DNA of 64,000 bases, taken from positions 124,001-188,000 of the forward strand of contig CASHTG010000006.1 of assembly GCA_949357655.1 (NCBI GenBank), given 5' to 3'. Source of the DNA: Parascedosporium putredinis. Lineage: Eukaryota; Ascomycota; Sordariomycetes; Microascales; Microascaceae. This document shows positions 44,368-54,494 of the stretch, one piece after another. The notes under the pieces were generated by a model. It searched no databases. It was not told the DNA's origin and saw nothing but the letters and a program-made list of their open reading frames with translations. Each line of letters begins with the position of its first letter. Within the stretch, counting starts at the first letter, position 1. A program made the position numbers and the translations under genes.

Positions 44368-45786
44368 TTACTCAGCCGCGGCATTCGTCTCGGCCGCATC
44401 ATCGGCGGCAGTAGTGGTGGCAGCCGCGCCAGTTTCCGTTGCGACGGCAGTGTCGGCGGCAGTGTCGGCAGCAGTGTCGGCAGCGGTATCAGTAGCAACA
44501 GCACCATCAGTCGCAGTCTCCGTGGCACCGGCCTCGTCCGTAGCCGTAGCGGCATCCGTCGCAGTAGCATCCTCGGTAGCGGTAGCAGTGGCAATAGCAG
44601 TATCCACGGCAGTATCCGTGGCGTTACCGGCACCACCAGCGCCAGGCAAGGTCACGCCGAGAGCAGCGCACTCGTCGGCCGCCGCAGCTGCGCGGTCCAA
44701 GGCACGCTGCGCGGCACGCTCAGCACGGGTAGCGCCGCCGTTTCCACCACGGTTGGCGCCCCTGTTGCCGCCTCGGCCGCGACCACGGCCGTTACCGCCG
44801 CGGTTGTTTTGGCGGCGCTCGACGACGTTACCCTCCTCTTCCTCTGCGTCGTCCTCGCCAGCGGCGGCAGACGTCTCGGCGGCATCCTCGGCGCTGGTGG
44901 CAGCAGCGTCCTCGGTGGCGGTGGCCGAGGCGGCGTCGGTGGTGGCGGCGGCACCGCCGTCGGGAACGAGGGTGATGATGTCCGGGGTGGGCGTGGCGCC
45001 GGTATCCGCTTCGGTGCCCGCGGCGTCGGTGGCCGTCGCGGTGGCGGTGTCGACGACGCTGGTCTGGGAGATGGAGGAGAGGATGGAGCTGGCGGCGACG
45101 GCGGCCTCGGAGAGGGCGCTGCAGTCGGCGGCGGTGAGGTCGTTGGCGGCGTTGCCTTGGCCGTCTAGAGGGAGAAAGGGGTTAGCCGGGAGAATGAATA
45201 TCGAGAGGGTGCTGTTTTCAAACTTACTTCCTCGTCCGTTTCCGGCGTTGCCAGCGTTGCCGCGGTTTCCAGCGTTTCCGGCATTTCCGGCATTACCTGC
45301 GGCACCTCCCGCGGCACCTCCGCCGAGCAGGTTGGCAAGGTTTCCGCCATTGAGGAGGTCGCCGAGGTTAGCACCGTTGAGGAGGTCACCAAGGTTACCG
45401 GCACCACCGAGCAGATCGCCGAGGTTACCAGCACCACCAAGGAGGTCGCCAAGGTTGCCGGCGTTTAGTAGGTCTCCCAAGTTTCCGCCGTTGAGGAGGT
45501 CTCCCAGGTTACCGGCGTTGAGAAGATCTCCGAGGTTTCCGAGACCACCGGCACCGGCACCGGCACCGGCACCAGCTCCAGCACCAGCTCCAGCGCCGGC
45601 ACCGACACCTCCTAGGAGGTTGCCAAGGTTTCCGCCATTCAAAAGGCCCGCGAGGTTGCCGCCGTTGAGGAGATCGCCGAGGTTGCCCAACTGTCGCCTC
45701 TCAGCGCGAGCGGACTCACTGCAGTAGCCGACCTGGAAGAGGGCACCGCTCACGAGCGCGGCCTTGATGGAAGAAACGGTACGCAT
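44368..45786 (-). CDS. Secreted low-complexity protein with GNLGDLL repeats
   Basis: The protein has about 451 residues in two exons (45228-45786 and 44368-45164) around a 63-bp intron. The signal peptide is MRTVSSIKAALVSGALFQVG. After a dibasic site (AERRQ) come about eleven copies of a 9-10 residue unit, consensus GNLGDLLN(G/A). A (GA)n linker divides them three and eight. Next are GNAGNAG repeats and a short Cys-containing segment (TAADCSALSEAAVAASSI). An acidic linker, a second dibasic site (VERRQNN), an RGG-like GRGRGRGGNRG stretch and a long Thr/Ala/Asp-rich tail follow; the tail is probably heavily O-glycosylated. No lost bases are needed. I know no family with this layout. A structural or surface role is inferred from composition. 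The opposite-strand frame of 480 codons is a shadow. Confidence 0.75.
   Translation of the reverse strand: MRTVSSIKAALVSGALFQVGYCSESARAERRQLGNLGDLLNGGNLAGLLNGGNLGNLLGGVGAGAGAGAGAGAGAGAGAGGLGNLGDLLNAGNLGDLLNGGNLGDLLNAGNLGDLLGGAGNLGDLLGGAGNLGDLLNGANLGDLLNGGNLANLLGGGAAGGAAGNAGNAGNAGNRGNAGNAGNGRGSKFENSTLSIFILPANPFLPLDGQGNAANDLTAADCSALSEAAVAASSILSSISQTSVVDTATATATDAAGTEADTGATPTPDIITLVPDGGAAATTDAASATATEDAAATSAEDAAETSAAAGEDDAEEEEGNVVERRQNNRGGNGRGRGRGGNRGANRGGNGGATRAERAAQRALDRAAAAADECAALGVTLPGAGGAGNATDTAVDTAIATATATEDATATDAATATDEAGATETATDGAVATDTAADTAADTAADTAVATETGAAATTTAADDAAETNAAAE
45165..45227 (-). other. 63-bp intron that is in frame and stop-free
   Basis: The donor is GTAAGT, the branch-like sequence is GGCTAAC and the acceptor is CTAG. 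Its length is divisible by three and it has no stop, so both spliced and retained forms stay open. Retention would add 21 residues. Confidence 0.65.
45320..45690 (-). repeat. Coding tandem repeats, GNLGDLLN(G/A)
   Basis: About eleven imperfect units of 27-30 bp lie in the secreted repeat protein. A (GGTGCC)n-like run at about 45545-45605, encoding (GA)n, interrupts them after the third unit. Confidence 0.85.
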
Positions 45787-48079
45787 GATGAAAGATGGGT
45801 GTGTTTTTTCTTGTCCGACCAGCGAAGAGGCGTATAAACAAGTGAGAGAGTGAACCGGAGAAAGGAGCAAGAACAAAAGAGTGCTCAACTTTGGGCAAGG
45901 GGAATAAAAGGGCGGCTTGGAAGGGAGAGAAAGAAGCGAACAACAGATCTACACAGTAGACACAAGCCAAAAGTCGGCACAGAAAAAAAAAAGGGAGGAC
46001 AGGCGACGAAGAAAGGAGAGGGCGGTTGGGTGAAGAAAGAAGGAGTTGGAGATGGTCCCGAGTCTCGCGGGCCCAGACTGATATAGTTTATTCAGGACAC
46101 TACGTTGGACTCTCCCTCCAAGGTATGCTTCTTTCCCCTGGCGAGTGGCAGGGATACCTGTGTTCGAGCCTTGGGACCTTCGCAAAGCCAAGCTTTGAAT
46201 CTCACGCTGGATTGGTGGGAGGGCCACGCAGACTCTCCGACAGATCATCGACCCACCCACGATCCGAACTACATACATTACTCTATTATACATGGAAGGG
46301 GAAAAGGGAAGGAGAAGCGACCTCGGTACGCCAAACACCTATCAAGGCATGACAGTGACGGCGGCCATGACCAAGCGAGCCATGAGGTGATGGCCAGGGT
46401 GCCATCCGACAGTGATGAGACCTGATGGCTTGACGATCGGTCTCCACCACGCATGGATCTCACCAGGGAAGGGCCTACTTGCTCGTTTGGGAAATGCCAA
46501 GAGGTGAAGCAGCTCTTGTTTCGACAACAGACAAAAAAGGGGGAGAAAAGAAGGGGGAGGAGGGAAGCGGTGCATTTTTTGGTGGTAGCGTCTCATGGCG
46601 GGAGATGCACGGATCATCGAGGACTGCCCGCCGATCATTCGGAGTGGAACCTGGAGAGCGGTGCTGTGTGCTTCAATGAGCATCAGCGATTGGCGAATGC
46701 TGTTCCAGGTCGTGAGATTGCCATGGATTGGATTTCCAGTTGATCATGACGGCGGTTACTGGGAACAGTAATCTATCTCTAATTATCGAGGGCGAGACCC
46801 TCGACGAATAAACAATGCGTGAATTGGATGGAGATGGGGAGAATCCACTCGGCCGCCGTTTCAGAACCCATCACAGACCAAGTTGAGTCAATTAGAGCCA
46901 GCCAATCTAGGAAAAGAACAAGAAAATCGAAGATAGAGAATGCAAAAAGACGGGGGAGAACAGGTTCGTGCCTGGGCCTGGCGCGTGCCAGCTTCACCAG
47001 ATGGCATATGTCAATGTCAAAGACAGCGCGGAAAGGGCTAGAAGTGTGGATGGTGATGGCTGGGAGCAAAAGCGGGCACCTTTTTGCATTGACTGTCAGG
47101 CCAGCGGTTCGACGGTTCCACCAGTGCTGCCTGTGTGTCTGTGTGCCTGCGTCCCTTGTGTGTGTGTGCCTGTGTGCGTGCCTGTGTGTGTGCATGGTCT
47201 TTGCCTGCCCACGCAACATTTTGAAGACCGTGTGTGCTCAATGCGACACTAATAATAGCTCCCGGAGACTTGAAACGTTCTCGAGTCTCCTCGACCCCAT
47301 AAATGCTCCCACTTCCTGAAACTTGCACAGCCATAGCGAACGCGTGGATGGCTTCCCCCGGTCAAACAGCGAATCAGAGAATAAACCTGGCAAAGGGGGA
47401 ATATTTTTCCTTTGTTGCGACCAGGTGCAACCTTCTATTACTTGTTGGTGTTGTTGTTTTTCTTCCTTCCTTGCGCCAGGAGGCATGTGCTGAGGGCTCC
47501 TCCTCGGGCGTCACCAGCTATTCCCCTCGAACGTGATCGTTTCAAGACACCAGTGGCTCATCAAAGGTCTCCCGATCTGCGGGAAAAGGGGAGAGCGACG
47601 AGGGTCCGTCATTGGCTGTCACCTTGGAATTACTACAAATGTCAATCGCATCGAGTCTAGACCCCATCTTCAAGGACACCCCATGATTCGATCGCATAAG
47701 TCATGACATATTTGTGCTGGGAGCCCCGTTCTCATCCAAATAGGACGTGGAGACGGTCATTGAACCGAGTCAAATATTAAAACCAGTTGCTCTTAATAAT
47801 CCAACCCAGCCAACGACAAGATGTAAATCATTACACATCTACATTAACTAGAATATGATCGCCGACGACCTCCACCTCTCGCACCCTTTTCTTTATTAGG
47901 ACCTGGTGGCGAGGTGTAACGTGGGCGATCTTCCTCGCCAACAGTCGATGCACCAGTTTGGCAATACCACTACCGAGGCATAACGATGCTTTCTTTTTCC
48001 TTCATGATGATAATCCCGATTCCAAATGTAAATGAAACAAAAATGCTCGCAACGTTGACCACTTCTCTCCCATCGCCCA
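45787..48079. other. Gene-free 2.3 kb with a GT-rich microsatellite
   Basis: This is the promoter of the repeat protein, followed by sequence with no supported gene. A degenerate GT/GTGTGC tract lies at about 47125-47196. Confidence 0.45.
47125..47196. repeat. Degenerate GT-rich microsatellite
   Basis: Alternating TGTG, TGCC and TGCG units run for about 70 bp in non-coding sequence. Confidence 0.7.
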
Positions 48080-49282
48080 TCACCCTCTTTCCGCCACCGT
48101 CGTAGGCGTCGCCCGAATCAAGGGCTCGCCCGTCGGCTGGGGCACCAGGCGCTCCACCTCCCGCGTCGGCTCCCAGTGCACCGTACCATACCGGTACAGC
48201 TCGCCAAACGTGCCGGGCCTGTGATCCGCGTCCCGAAACTCGGGCTTCTTGATGACGTCGCCGAGCGCCGGCCGCCCGCCCGACGAGTTATGGTAGACCT
48301 TGTACATGTGGCTCTTCTCCAGCATCTCCACGACGAAATCCTCCGCCGCCTGCCTCTTGGCCGCGTCAGGCTCGTCCAGCGCGGTCGTGAAGAGCTCCGC
48401 CTGCCGGTAGCCGTCGCCGTTGGTGCGGATCGCGGCGAGTACCCCGTTGGCGATGCCCTCCACCATGAACACCTTGGTCTCCCAGAAGTCGCGCCCGTTC
48501 CAGCCCGTCGCGACGTCGAGCAGGTTCTTGGTGCGGTCCCCGAGGAGCATCTGCGCCACGTAGTCGCTCATGTGCTTGAGCTTTTCCTTGAAGTCCCAGT
48601 CTGCCAGGCCCTCGGCCATGCCGATTTCCTGCACGAGCGGTAGGTCGCTGAAGCCTTCGGCGTTGGTCCGGCCTGCCCAGAGCGACTTGTACGAGTTGTG
48701 CCAGTTCTGGATAAAGGTGCACTCCTTGCGCGCGGCCAGCATGTAGTTCCCGAAGCTGCCCCACGGTTTCCTGATTTGCCCCGTGATGATCCACACGCCC
48801 ATCTCGAACCGCGCGTCCGGGCCCGTCAGGTGGTCCCAGAAGAGGCGGTCGAGGTGGGTGTGCAGCATGTTGCCCACGTCCATCCAGACGCCGCCGTGGA
48901 CGTATAACAGAGGGAGCCGCGCGAGGTCGGCGGCGTGCTGCGCGGCGTGCTTTCCGTCCATGGTCCGGGCTACGAAACATTCGGGGAACCATTCGGCGCC
49001 GACAAAGTTGTACACGTTGTTGGGCGAGCCCTCGGCGAGGTCGACGATGCGCACCGTCCAGGTGCGGCCCAGGCGGCGTACCCAGTTGAGGACCGTACAC
49101 CGGTAGCTGGGGTACATGGCGTCGATGCCCTTGTCCCAAAAGGCCCAGAGGTTCTTTTCCGAGGTCACGGGGACGAACTGTTTAAGGTCCGCGATGATCT
49201 CGGCGTCGGAGCGCAGGTCGAGCTCCGACTCTGGGATCTCGCGGAGGCCCGTGGCCGATGGCGGAATCTCGAACTTGGCCAT
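48080..49282 (-). CDS. DXD glycosyltransferase of the capsule-synthesis type
   Basis: This is a single-exon protein of 400 residues, fully open with no lost bases. It starts MAKFEIPPSATGLREIPES. The segment NLWAFWDKGIDAMYP is followed by LPLLYVHGGVWMDVGNMLHT, which carries the DxD nucleotide-sugar/metal site (WMDVG) of the GT32/Caps_synth (PF05704) fold. The C-terminal half (GSFGNYMLAARK, VATGWNGRDFWETKVFM) is typical of fungal capsular-polysaccharide-like proteins. No signal peptide or membrane helix is seen, so it is probably cytosolic. Donor and acceptor are unknown. It heads a same-strand trio with the gene at 50065 and the acyltransferase at 52803, which may suggest a glycolipid or decorated metabolite. 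Confidence 0.82.
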   Translation of the reverse strand: MAKFEIPPSATGLREIPESELDLRSDAEIIADLKQFVPVTSEKNLWAFWDKGIDAMYPSYRCTVLNWVRRLGRTWTVRIVDLAEGSPNNVYNFVGAEWFPECFVARTMDGKHAAQHAADLARLPLLYVHGGVWMDVGNMLHTHLDRLFWDHLTGPDARFEMGVWIITGQIRKPWGSFGNYMLAARKECTFIQNWHNSYKSLWAGRTNAEGFSDLPLVQEIGMAEGLADWDFKEKLKHMSDYVAQMLLGDRTKNLLDVATGWNGRDFWETKVFMVEGIANGVLAAIRTNGDGYRQAELFTTALDEPDAAKRQAAEDFVVEMLEKSHMYKVYHNSSGGRPALGDVIKKPEFRDADHRPGTFGELYRYGTVHWEPTREVERLVPQPTGEPLIRATPTTVAERG

Positions 49283-50064
49283 CTTCTGGAAAAGGTGAGC
49301 GGAGAATGAGAATTAAGACAAAAAGCCGGGTAAGAAAAGAAAAGAAAAAGAAAAGAAAATCTGGCAAAATTGAGGTAACACAAAGCTCCGGTTTTGAGCA
49401 GCTACCAACCCAAACTCTTCCAATTCTGCTGCAGAATATTTTGTTCCTCAACCGCTCTCACGCACAAAAGCAGAAACCGAAATACGGCACAAGAAGCCCT
49501 GGTTTTCTTTGGTTTTTCTGCTTCTTTTCCCTTGGCTGACTCATGGGTTTGGGCATTAGTTTTGTTTGCCCGCTTGCAGCTCACGACCTATCATTGACCT
49601 CTTCACGGCGTACCCTCATTAATCGGGAGGCCCAATCTGCCGTCACCTGCGAGACGCATAGTCCCGGTCCTATTCCCATTCCAACCTTGCACTTGGTTGC
49701 CCATCTGAATCCGAGATATCCGAAGAAAGGAATAGGGCCTTGTCGGTCATGGTTACATTCCGGTCGAGGGCCCTATTCTGAGCGGTGAGGTAATAGCTCG
49801 TCTGTCAGCGTGGTTGGCTTGCTTGATCGTCGTGTCGAATATTGCGCTAAAAGCCTAACGAATCTTTCTTTTCTCGGTTATAGGCGTTATCGACTGGGTC
49901 ATTGTCCAGCTAAGGAGTCTTCTCGTTAATAAAGAGTGGTATATTCATTAGACGGAATGTGGCGTCCTGTGCTAGCCACCTTTGGCGCAGGCATGGGCCG
50001 GAAGCCGAAATAGCAACATCCGTTTGCAGTGCAGAAATGCGATGACGTCTTGCACCGTTCCTCT
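49283..50064. other. Intergenic, glycosyltransferase to conserved fungal gene
   Basis: No gene was recognised. This is the promoter of the glycosyltransferase and the 3' flank of the next gene. Confidence 0.4.
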
Positions 50065-51230
50065 TTACTTTTCAGCCTTCTCCTTGATAGTCGGGGATGT
50101 GTCGTCGATGACAAGTGTAGAGTATAAATCATTCGGCAGCATTCGTGGACGACACGCCTTTCGGAGCACGAGTTTGTTTTCGGCCAACTCATAACTCAGA
50201 GTAAACATGGCCCCATCGCCATGGCCCCTTGCGAGCTCGACAATCTTCCCAGTCAGCCCCGAGAGATTTCTCAAGTGGTTCTGATTCGTGGCCTCCCATG
50301 ATTTGACATAGGCGCCAACGTCCTCCACCCTCGGCTCGACAAACAACCCGCGATCGTGGCACGCCCGCACGAGCTTCGGCGTCTGAGCAACCCAGAGCTG
50401 GGTTACTACATGCGCTAATACGATGCCATTCGACATAGCCCTCGTCTTCAGCTCCATGGTGGACTCAAGGGGGACGAGGTTCCCTTGTTCCTTGATCCTC
50501 AGCTTGGAATCCGGCCCGGCGGCGCGAGCTGGGGTATCAGCGGGCGTCAACGCCAACAAGGACAGCGAATCAGCGAGAGCATCGGCCGTCGCAGAGGCTG
50601 CCTGCACGTCCGAACAGTGGCCGCTCAGCTCGTGCCTGACCACCAGCTTGTGGTCCCCGAAGCGGTAGGAGATGATCCTGTAATGGCCCGTGCTGCCCTC
50701 GATACTGTTCACGGTGTGGGCCTTTTCGAATTCGTGGTTATACCCCATGAACTGATGCGCCCCGACCACGCGCACAGTCTCCGTTCCGTCTCGGCAGAAT
50801 ACCACCGTGCTGCCCACCACCTCGACGTTGATCGTAAAGGGCGTCAGGCCGTTGCGGTCCGAAGCCGGATCGACAAAACTGAAGAGTTTCCGGAGGTTGT
50901 TGCGATCGCTGACCAGGTCCACTTCGCCGAGGTTAAAAGAGGGACGGGAGAGGAGCACGGCGCGGAAGAGGGGCTCCAGGGGATGCCCTGGATTTCGAGC
51001 TTCGTTTTGGGCAATGTAGAAGCGGCCAGTGTCCTTGGGGAGCCGCCGTGCACGGGTGGGGGTTGCCACCGCGCCGGGCACCCCGGCACAGCGATGGTGG
51101 GCGAGTCTTCTGGCGCCTCGACCCAGTTGTACGATGACAATAACTCTACGTCGGTGATAACTGCCTCGGACGGTTTCTTCAAGGACTGAAATGTCCGAGG
51201 GGAGAAACTTTCCACGATGGAGGACGCCAT
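50065..51230 (-). CDS. Conserved fungal protein of unknown function
   Basis: This is a single-exon protein of about 388 residues, starting MASSIVESFSPRTFQSLKKP and then SYNWVEAPEDSPTIAVPGCPARW. Core landmarks are DTGRFYIAQNEARNPGHPLE, PLFRAVLL, LVSDRNNLRKLFSFVDP and STGHYRIISYRFGDHKLVVR. Proteins of this type recur in Pezizomycotina. From memory, many database entries label them 'geranylgeranyl pyrophosphate synthetase', but I see none of the DDxxD aspartate motifs of prenyl synthases, so that label looks wrong. One C is missing near 51043 (HGGSPKDTG). A TATAAG-like box on the minus strand at 51359-51364 lies about 130 bp upstream. Function is unknown. Confidence 0.75.
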
Positions 51231-52802
51231 TGGGAGCTACAGAATCCTTGTCAACGTTTGGCTAGGAAGAATTGTGAATATCAAGGAGGGTTTGGCAGGA
51301 GAAATTTTCGCTAGACCTGAACAACGAGAGAAACCATGATCGCGGACATTCGACGGCTTATAAACCCCAGATGTTGTTGACTCTTCCCCTCATAATGGGC
51401 ATCACCGTCCTGGGTAGTCCACAAACCCCACTGTGCCGTTGCACAACAGGTCGAATCGATTCGTCATCATTGCTTTCCCGGGAGGCCGCGCAGAAGGCAG
51501 CCAATCTCACGCAAGGGGGCATCCGCGGGATAGGGAGGCCCAGGAGGCCCAGGATGTTCTTACGAATGGCATTGTTTGGCCATACTCCAACAACAAAGAG
51601 CCAGATCATTCATGCGGCGGGCCAACCTTTTTGGAGATTTTGGAGAGAGGGCTCGTTCCCCCACCTCGGGTTTCTGCGAAAGATATATGGCAGGCTTGGG
51701 TTCTAGCTAATTGGCCTGCACTCCCTGGTGCTTTCGACTCATCACTTATAGGTTATGAGTGATTCCCGTGCTGCAAGTGAGGAAGAGGAGCGGGATTGTT
51801 CTAGGACAGCTGTACCCAACTGGTCACCAGAGGTGGATTCTGGAAAGATGAATTCGCTTACATAACCATTGTTTTCTGTGTTTGTTTTCTCTGTGAAAAG
51901 CTCAAAGCTTTCATCTGCCGAGTTAGGAATGAAAACTTCCCCAAACATAAAATTGGAGGCTGCTTCCTTTTCTCAGAGCCTCTTTTACACTATCCAAAGC
52001 CCAACACGATGGCTTGAATCAATAGGTAAGGATCAATCAATCATACTATTTCCTGCTTCCTCTTCTTGGTGCACCAAGCACCTCAATCACCGTCCAGATG
52101 ATGATATCCTATACAATCAAGAGCTTTTTAACCCTGAATTTTCATTTGATGACCCACATCACCACCCTCTGACTTGGACATTTCTCCTTTTGCTCATCAT
52201 GCCTTTGTCTCAATGATATCAAAGCCCCAAGCTAACATTGATGCAATAGGTGAATGGTCGGCAGCCCAGTGTCTTGTCGATTGCGGCTCGCTCACCCGAA
52301 TCCCTCTCGAACCCGATCCTAGCGTATACCCATGGCCGGATTTCTTTCCAGCTCGTTTGCTTTTGGTAACGGGCCACGTAGACCTGGCATCGCCCACAAC
52401 GGCCTTAGTTTTGTCCGATTGTAGCCGGATACCAAGCATCGTAGACATGGCAAACAAACCGGTCGGGATACCCCGTGACATAGGCGAGTAGACGTAAACC
52501 AAGTAATCACGCAGGGTAGCAATAGAGAGGAGGGGATAAATGATGTGCATCCACGAATCCATCTGCAACCCTAGTACAAACGAGCAACTATCGTGACAAG
52601 GATATTAGTCCCCTTTCTCACTTAGCCAGTGCATCAGAATGCAGTCAATTGTGGTGAAAATTGGTTGGTGCCTCCAAAACCATCTCAACAAAGTTTCCAC
52701 TCGTTTGAAGTAAAATTACACAGGCCACTATCCCACCCCTCCAGGCCTCTCCCCTCGAAGAACACCGACGGGGTCGTGGCACGCCAAATATTTTGGCGAC
52801 GC
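51231..52802. other. Intergenic 1.6 kb with an AT-richer block
   Basis: No gene is supported. Bases 51840-52240 are clearly more AT-rich than the flanks. They carry a 115-codon plus-strand frame that resembles nothing I can name; an old insertion is possible. Confidence 0.4.
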
Positions 52803-54494
52803 TCACGTCAGTCTATCGAGCTCGGCTTGGACCGTCTTCCACGTCTTCAGGGGCAGATACCCCGTAATCCACACATTCCCTCGCCGTCCTTGCCGAGGAT
52901 ATTGAAAATATTGCTCGACGTCGGGGCCTTCTGCAGCGTCTGGCAGTGAAAGTACACGGGCTTCCCTTGGCCCCCGGCTCTGCCTCGCCGTCTTGGACGG
53001 GAGGACGGCCGGGCCAAAGTCGACGACGTTGAAGAAATTGCCCTTGAGCCAGTTGCTGAACACGACGATGAAGTTGCTGGGCTTCCCGAAACCGGGGCCG
53101 TGGCCCTTTTTCAGGTACATCCGGCGGTAGAGCCGCGCCTGCGCCTGGATCTGGGGCAACCGCGTCTGCTCGGCAATCGTCTGCCGGATGTGAAGGGCCA
53201 GGCTGCCGACGGGCCTCTTGAGCACGTGTTGGGCGGGCACGACGGCCGTGGCCGACAGCACGAGGTTCTGCACGTAGGCGCCGCCCTGCTGGAAGACGTC
53301 CTTGAGACGGCTCCGCAGCTCGAACACGGTGCTTAGCATGACGGTGCGGTTCGAGTGGGCGGGGAGCTCTGACGCCGCTAGGCGGGTGGCCCACGCGGTG
53401 AGGACGTCGCCCTCGCTGACAAAGGCCGGCTTGTCGCCGACTTTGACGTCGGCGACATCCTGCCTCCCCTCGCGGACGAGCGTGGCCACGGCTTTCGGGG
53501 TGAGCGAGATGGTGCGCAGAACGCGGGTGGTGCAGAAGACGTCGATGAAGAAGTACAGGACGAAGAGCAGCATCTGCCACGAGGTCAAGAGGTACTTTTC
53601 CAGCGCGTACGGCTCTTCCACCTCGCCGGGCTCCGGGTCCTTGACCACGGGGCGGACGAGGTCCTCGCGGGCCCCGAGGAGCGGCGCGACCTGGGATGTC
53701 CTCCCGGCCAGGACGTGGCACCACGCCTCGATGAGGGCGTAGCGGCCCATGGCGTCGGTGAGCGTGTGGGGCCAGGACATGGAGACGAGGGTGGCGTCCT
53801 CGAAGGAGACGACGTGCAGGGCGATTTGCGGCTCGTCGCCCTTGATGTAGTCGTGGATGGAGACGGGGCTGCCGGGGCCCTGGGCTAAGGTGGTGAACAG
53901 CTCCGGGCCGGGGTGGAGAGAGGGGGTGCCTGTTGCTCTGGGTAGCTGGGAGGCGAGCGGGTGGTCCTCGATTTTGATGTCGAAGGCGGCGTGGGAGTAG
54001 CGGATTGGCGGGCGGGCGGCGGAGTACTTTTTCGGTACGTGTATGTAGAGACGTTTCCATGCCTGGTGGGGGGCCGCATCACGGGCAACTATTGTCAGCT
54101 TGATCAACTAACTCGCGCACATCGGCGACACCTCCCTGATGCGGGAGCAGGAGTATCGTTCGTAGCAATCACTAACATTCACCTTCAACCGGCCGCCTAG
54201 CTTCCTCCAGTCACCCATATCCAAGACCTGGGACAAGGAGTCGCGGAGGGCCTCGGGATCCAAGACATCGTCGAATTTCATGCTCCAGCACATGATCATG
54301 CTTCGGTTGATGGTGGTATCGTCAAAGTAGTGCAGTGGGTACAAGTCATCCGGCTCCTCGACGGTGGTTGTGCCGCCCTCGTCGCCATCGTCAGACTTCT
54401 GCAACAACGGCTCGGTGGATGCGGATTCCTCCGCCTCGACCGACTTGCGGAGAGACCCCGCCCACGAGATGAGAGTCGATGCGAGTGTGGACAT
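52803..54494 (-). CDS. HXXXD-type acyltransferase (PF02458-like)
   Basis: This is an acyl-CoA-dependent O-acyltransferase of about 532 residues. Exons are 54183-54494 and 52803-54088. With one C missing in the run at 54068-54073, the sum is 1599 nt. The catalytic motif HTLTD is in MSWPHTLTDAMGRY. LHYFDDTTINRSMIMCW precedes it in exon 1. The C-terminal block FGKPSNFIVVFSNWLKGNFF occupies the place of the DFGWG-type structural motif, but that consensus is not obvious. A hydrophobic stretch (WQMLLFVLYFFIDVF) lies mid-protein. Relatives acylate trichothecenes and other secondary metabolites. It shares strand with the two genes to its left, and joint function is only an inference. Confidence 0.85.

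Noticed and set aside
44285..45727. Long plus-strand frame (480 codons, Ala/Val/Ser-rich) opposite the repeat protein
   Set aside because: It is the mirror image of GC-rich repeat codons, has no signal or domain, and the minus strand carries a signal peptide, an intron and repeats.
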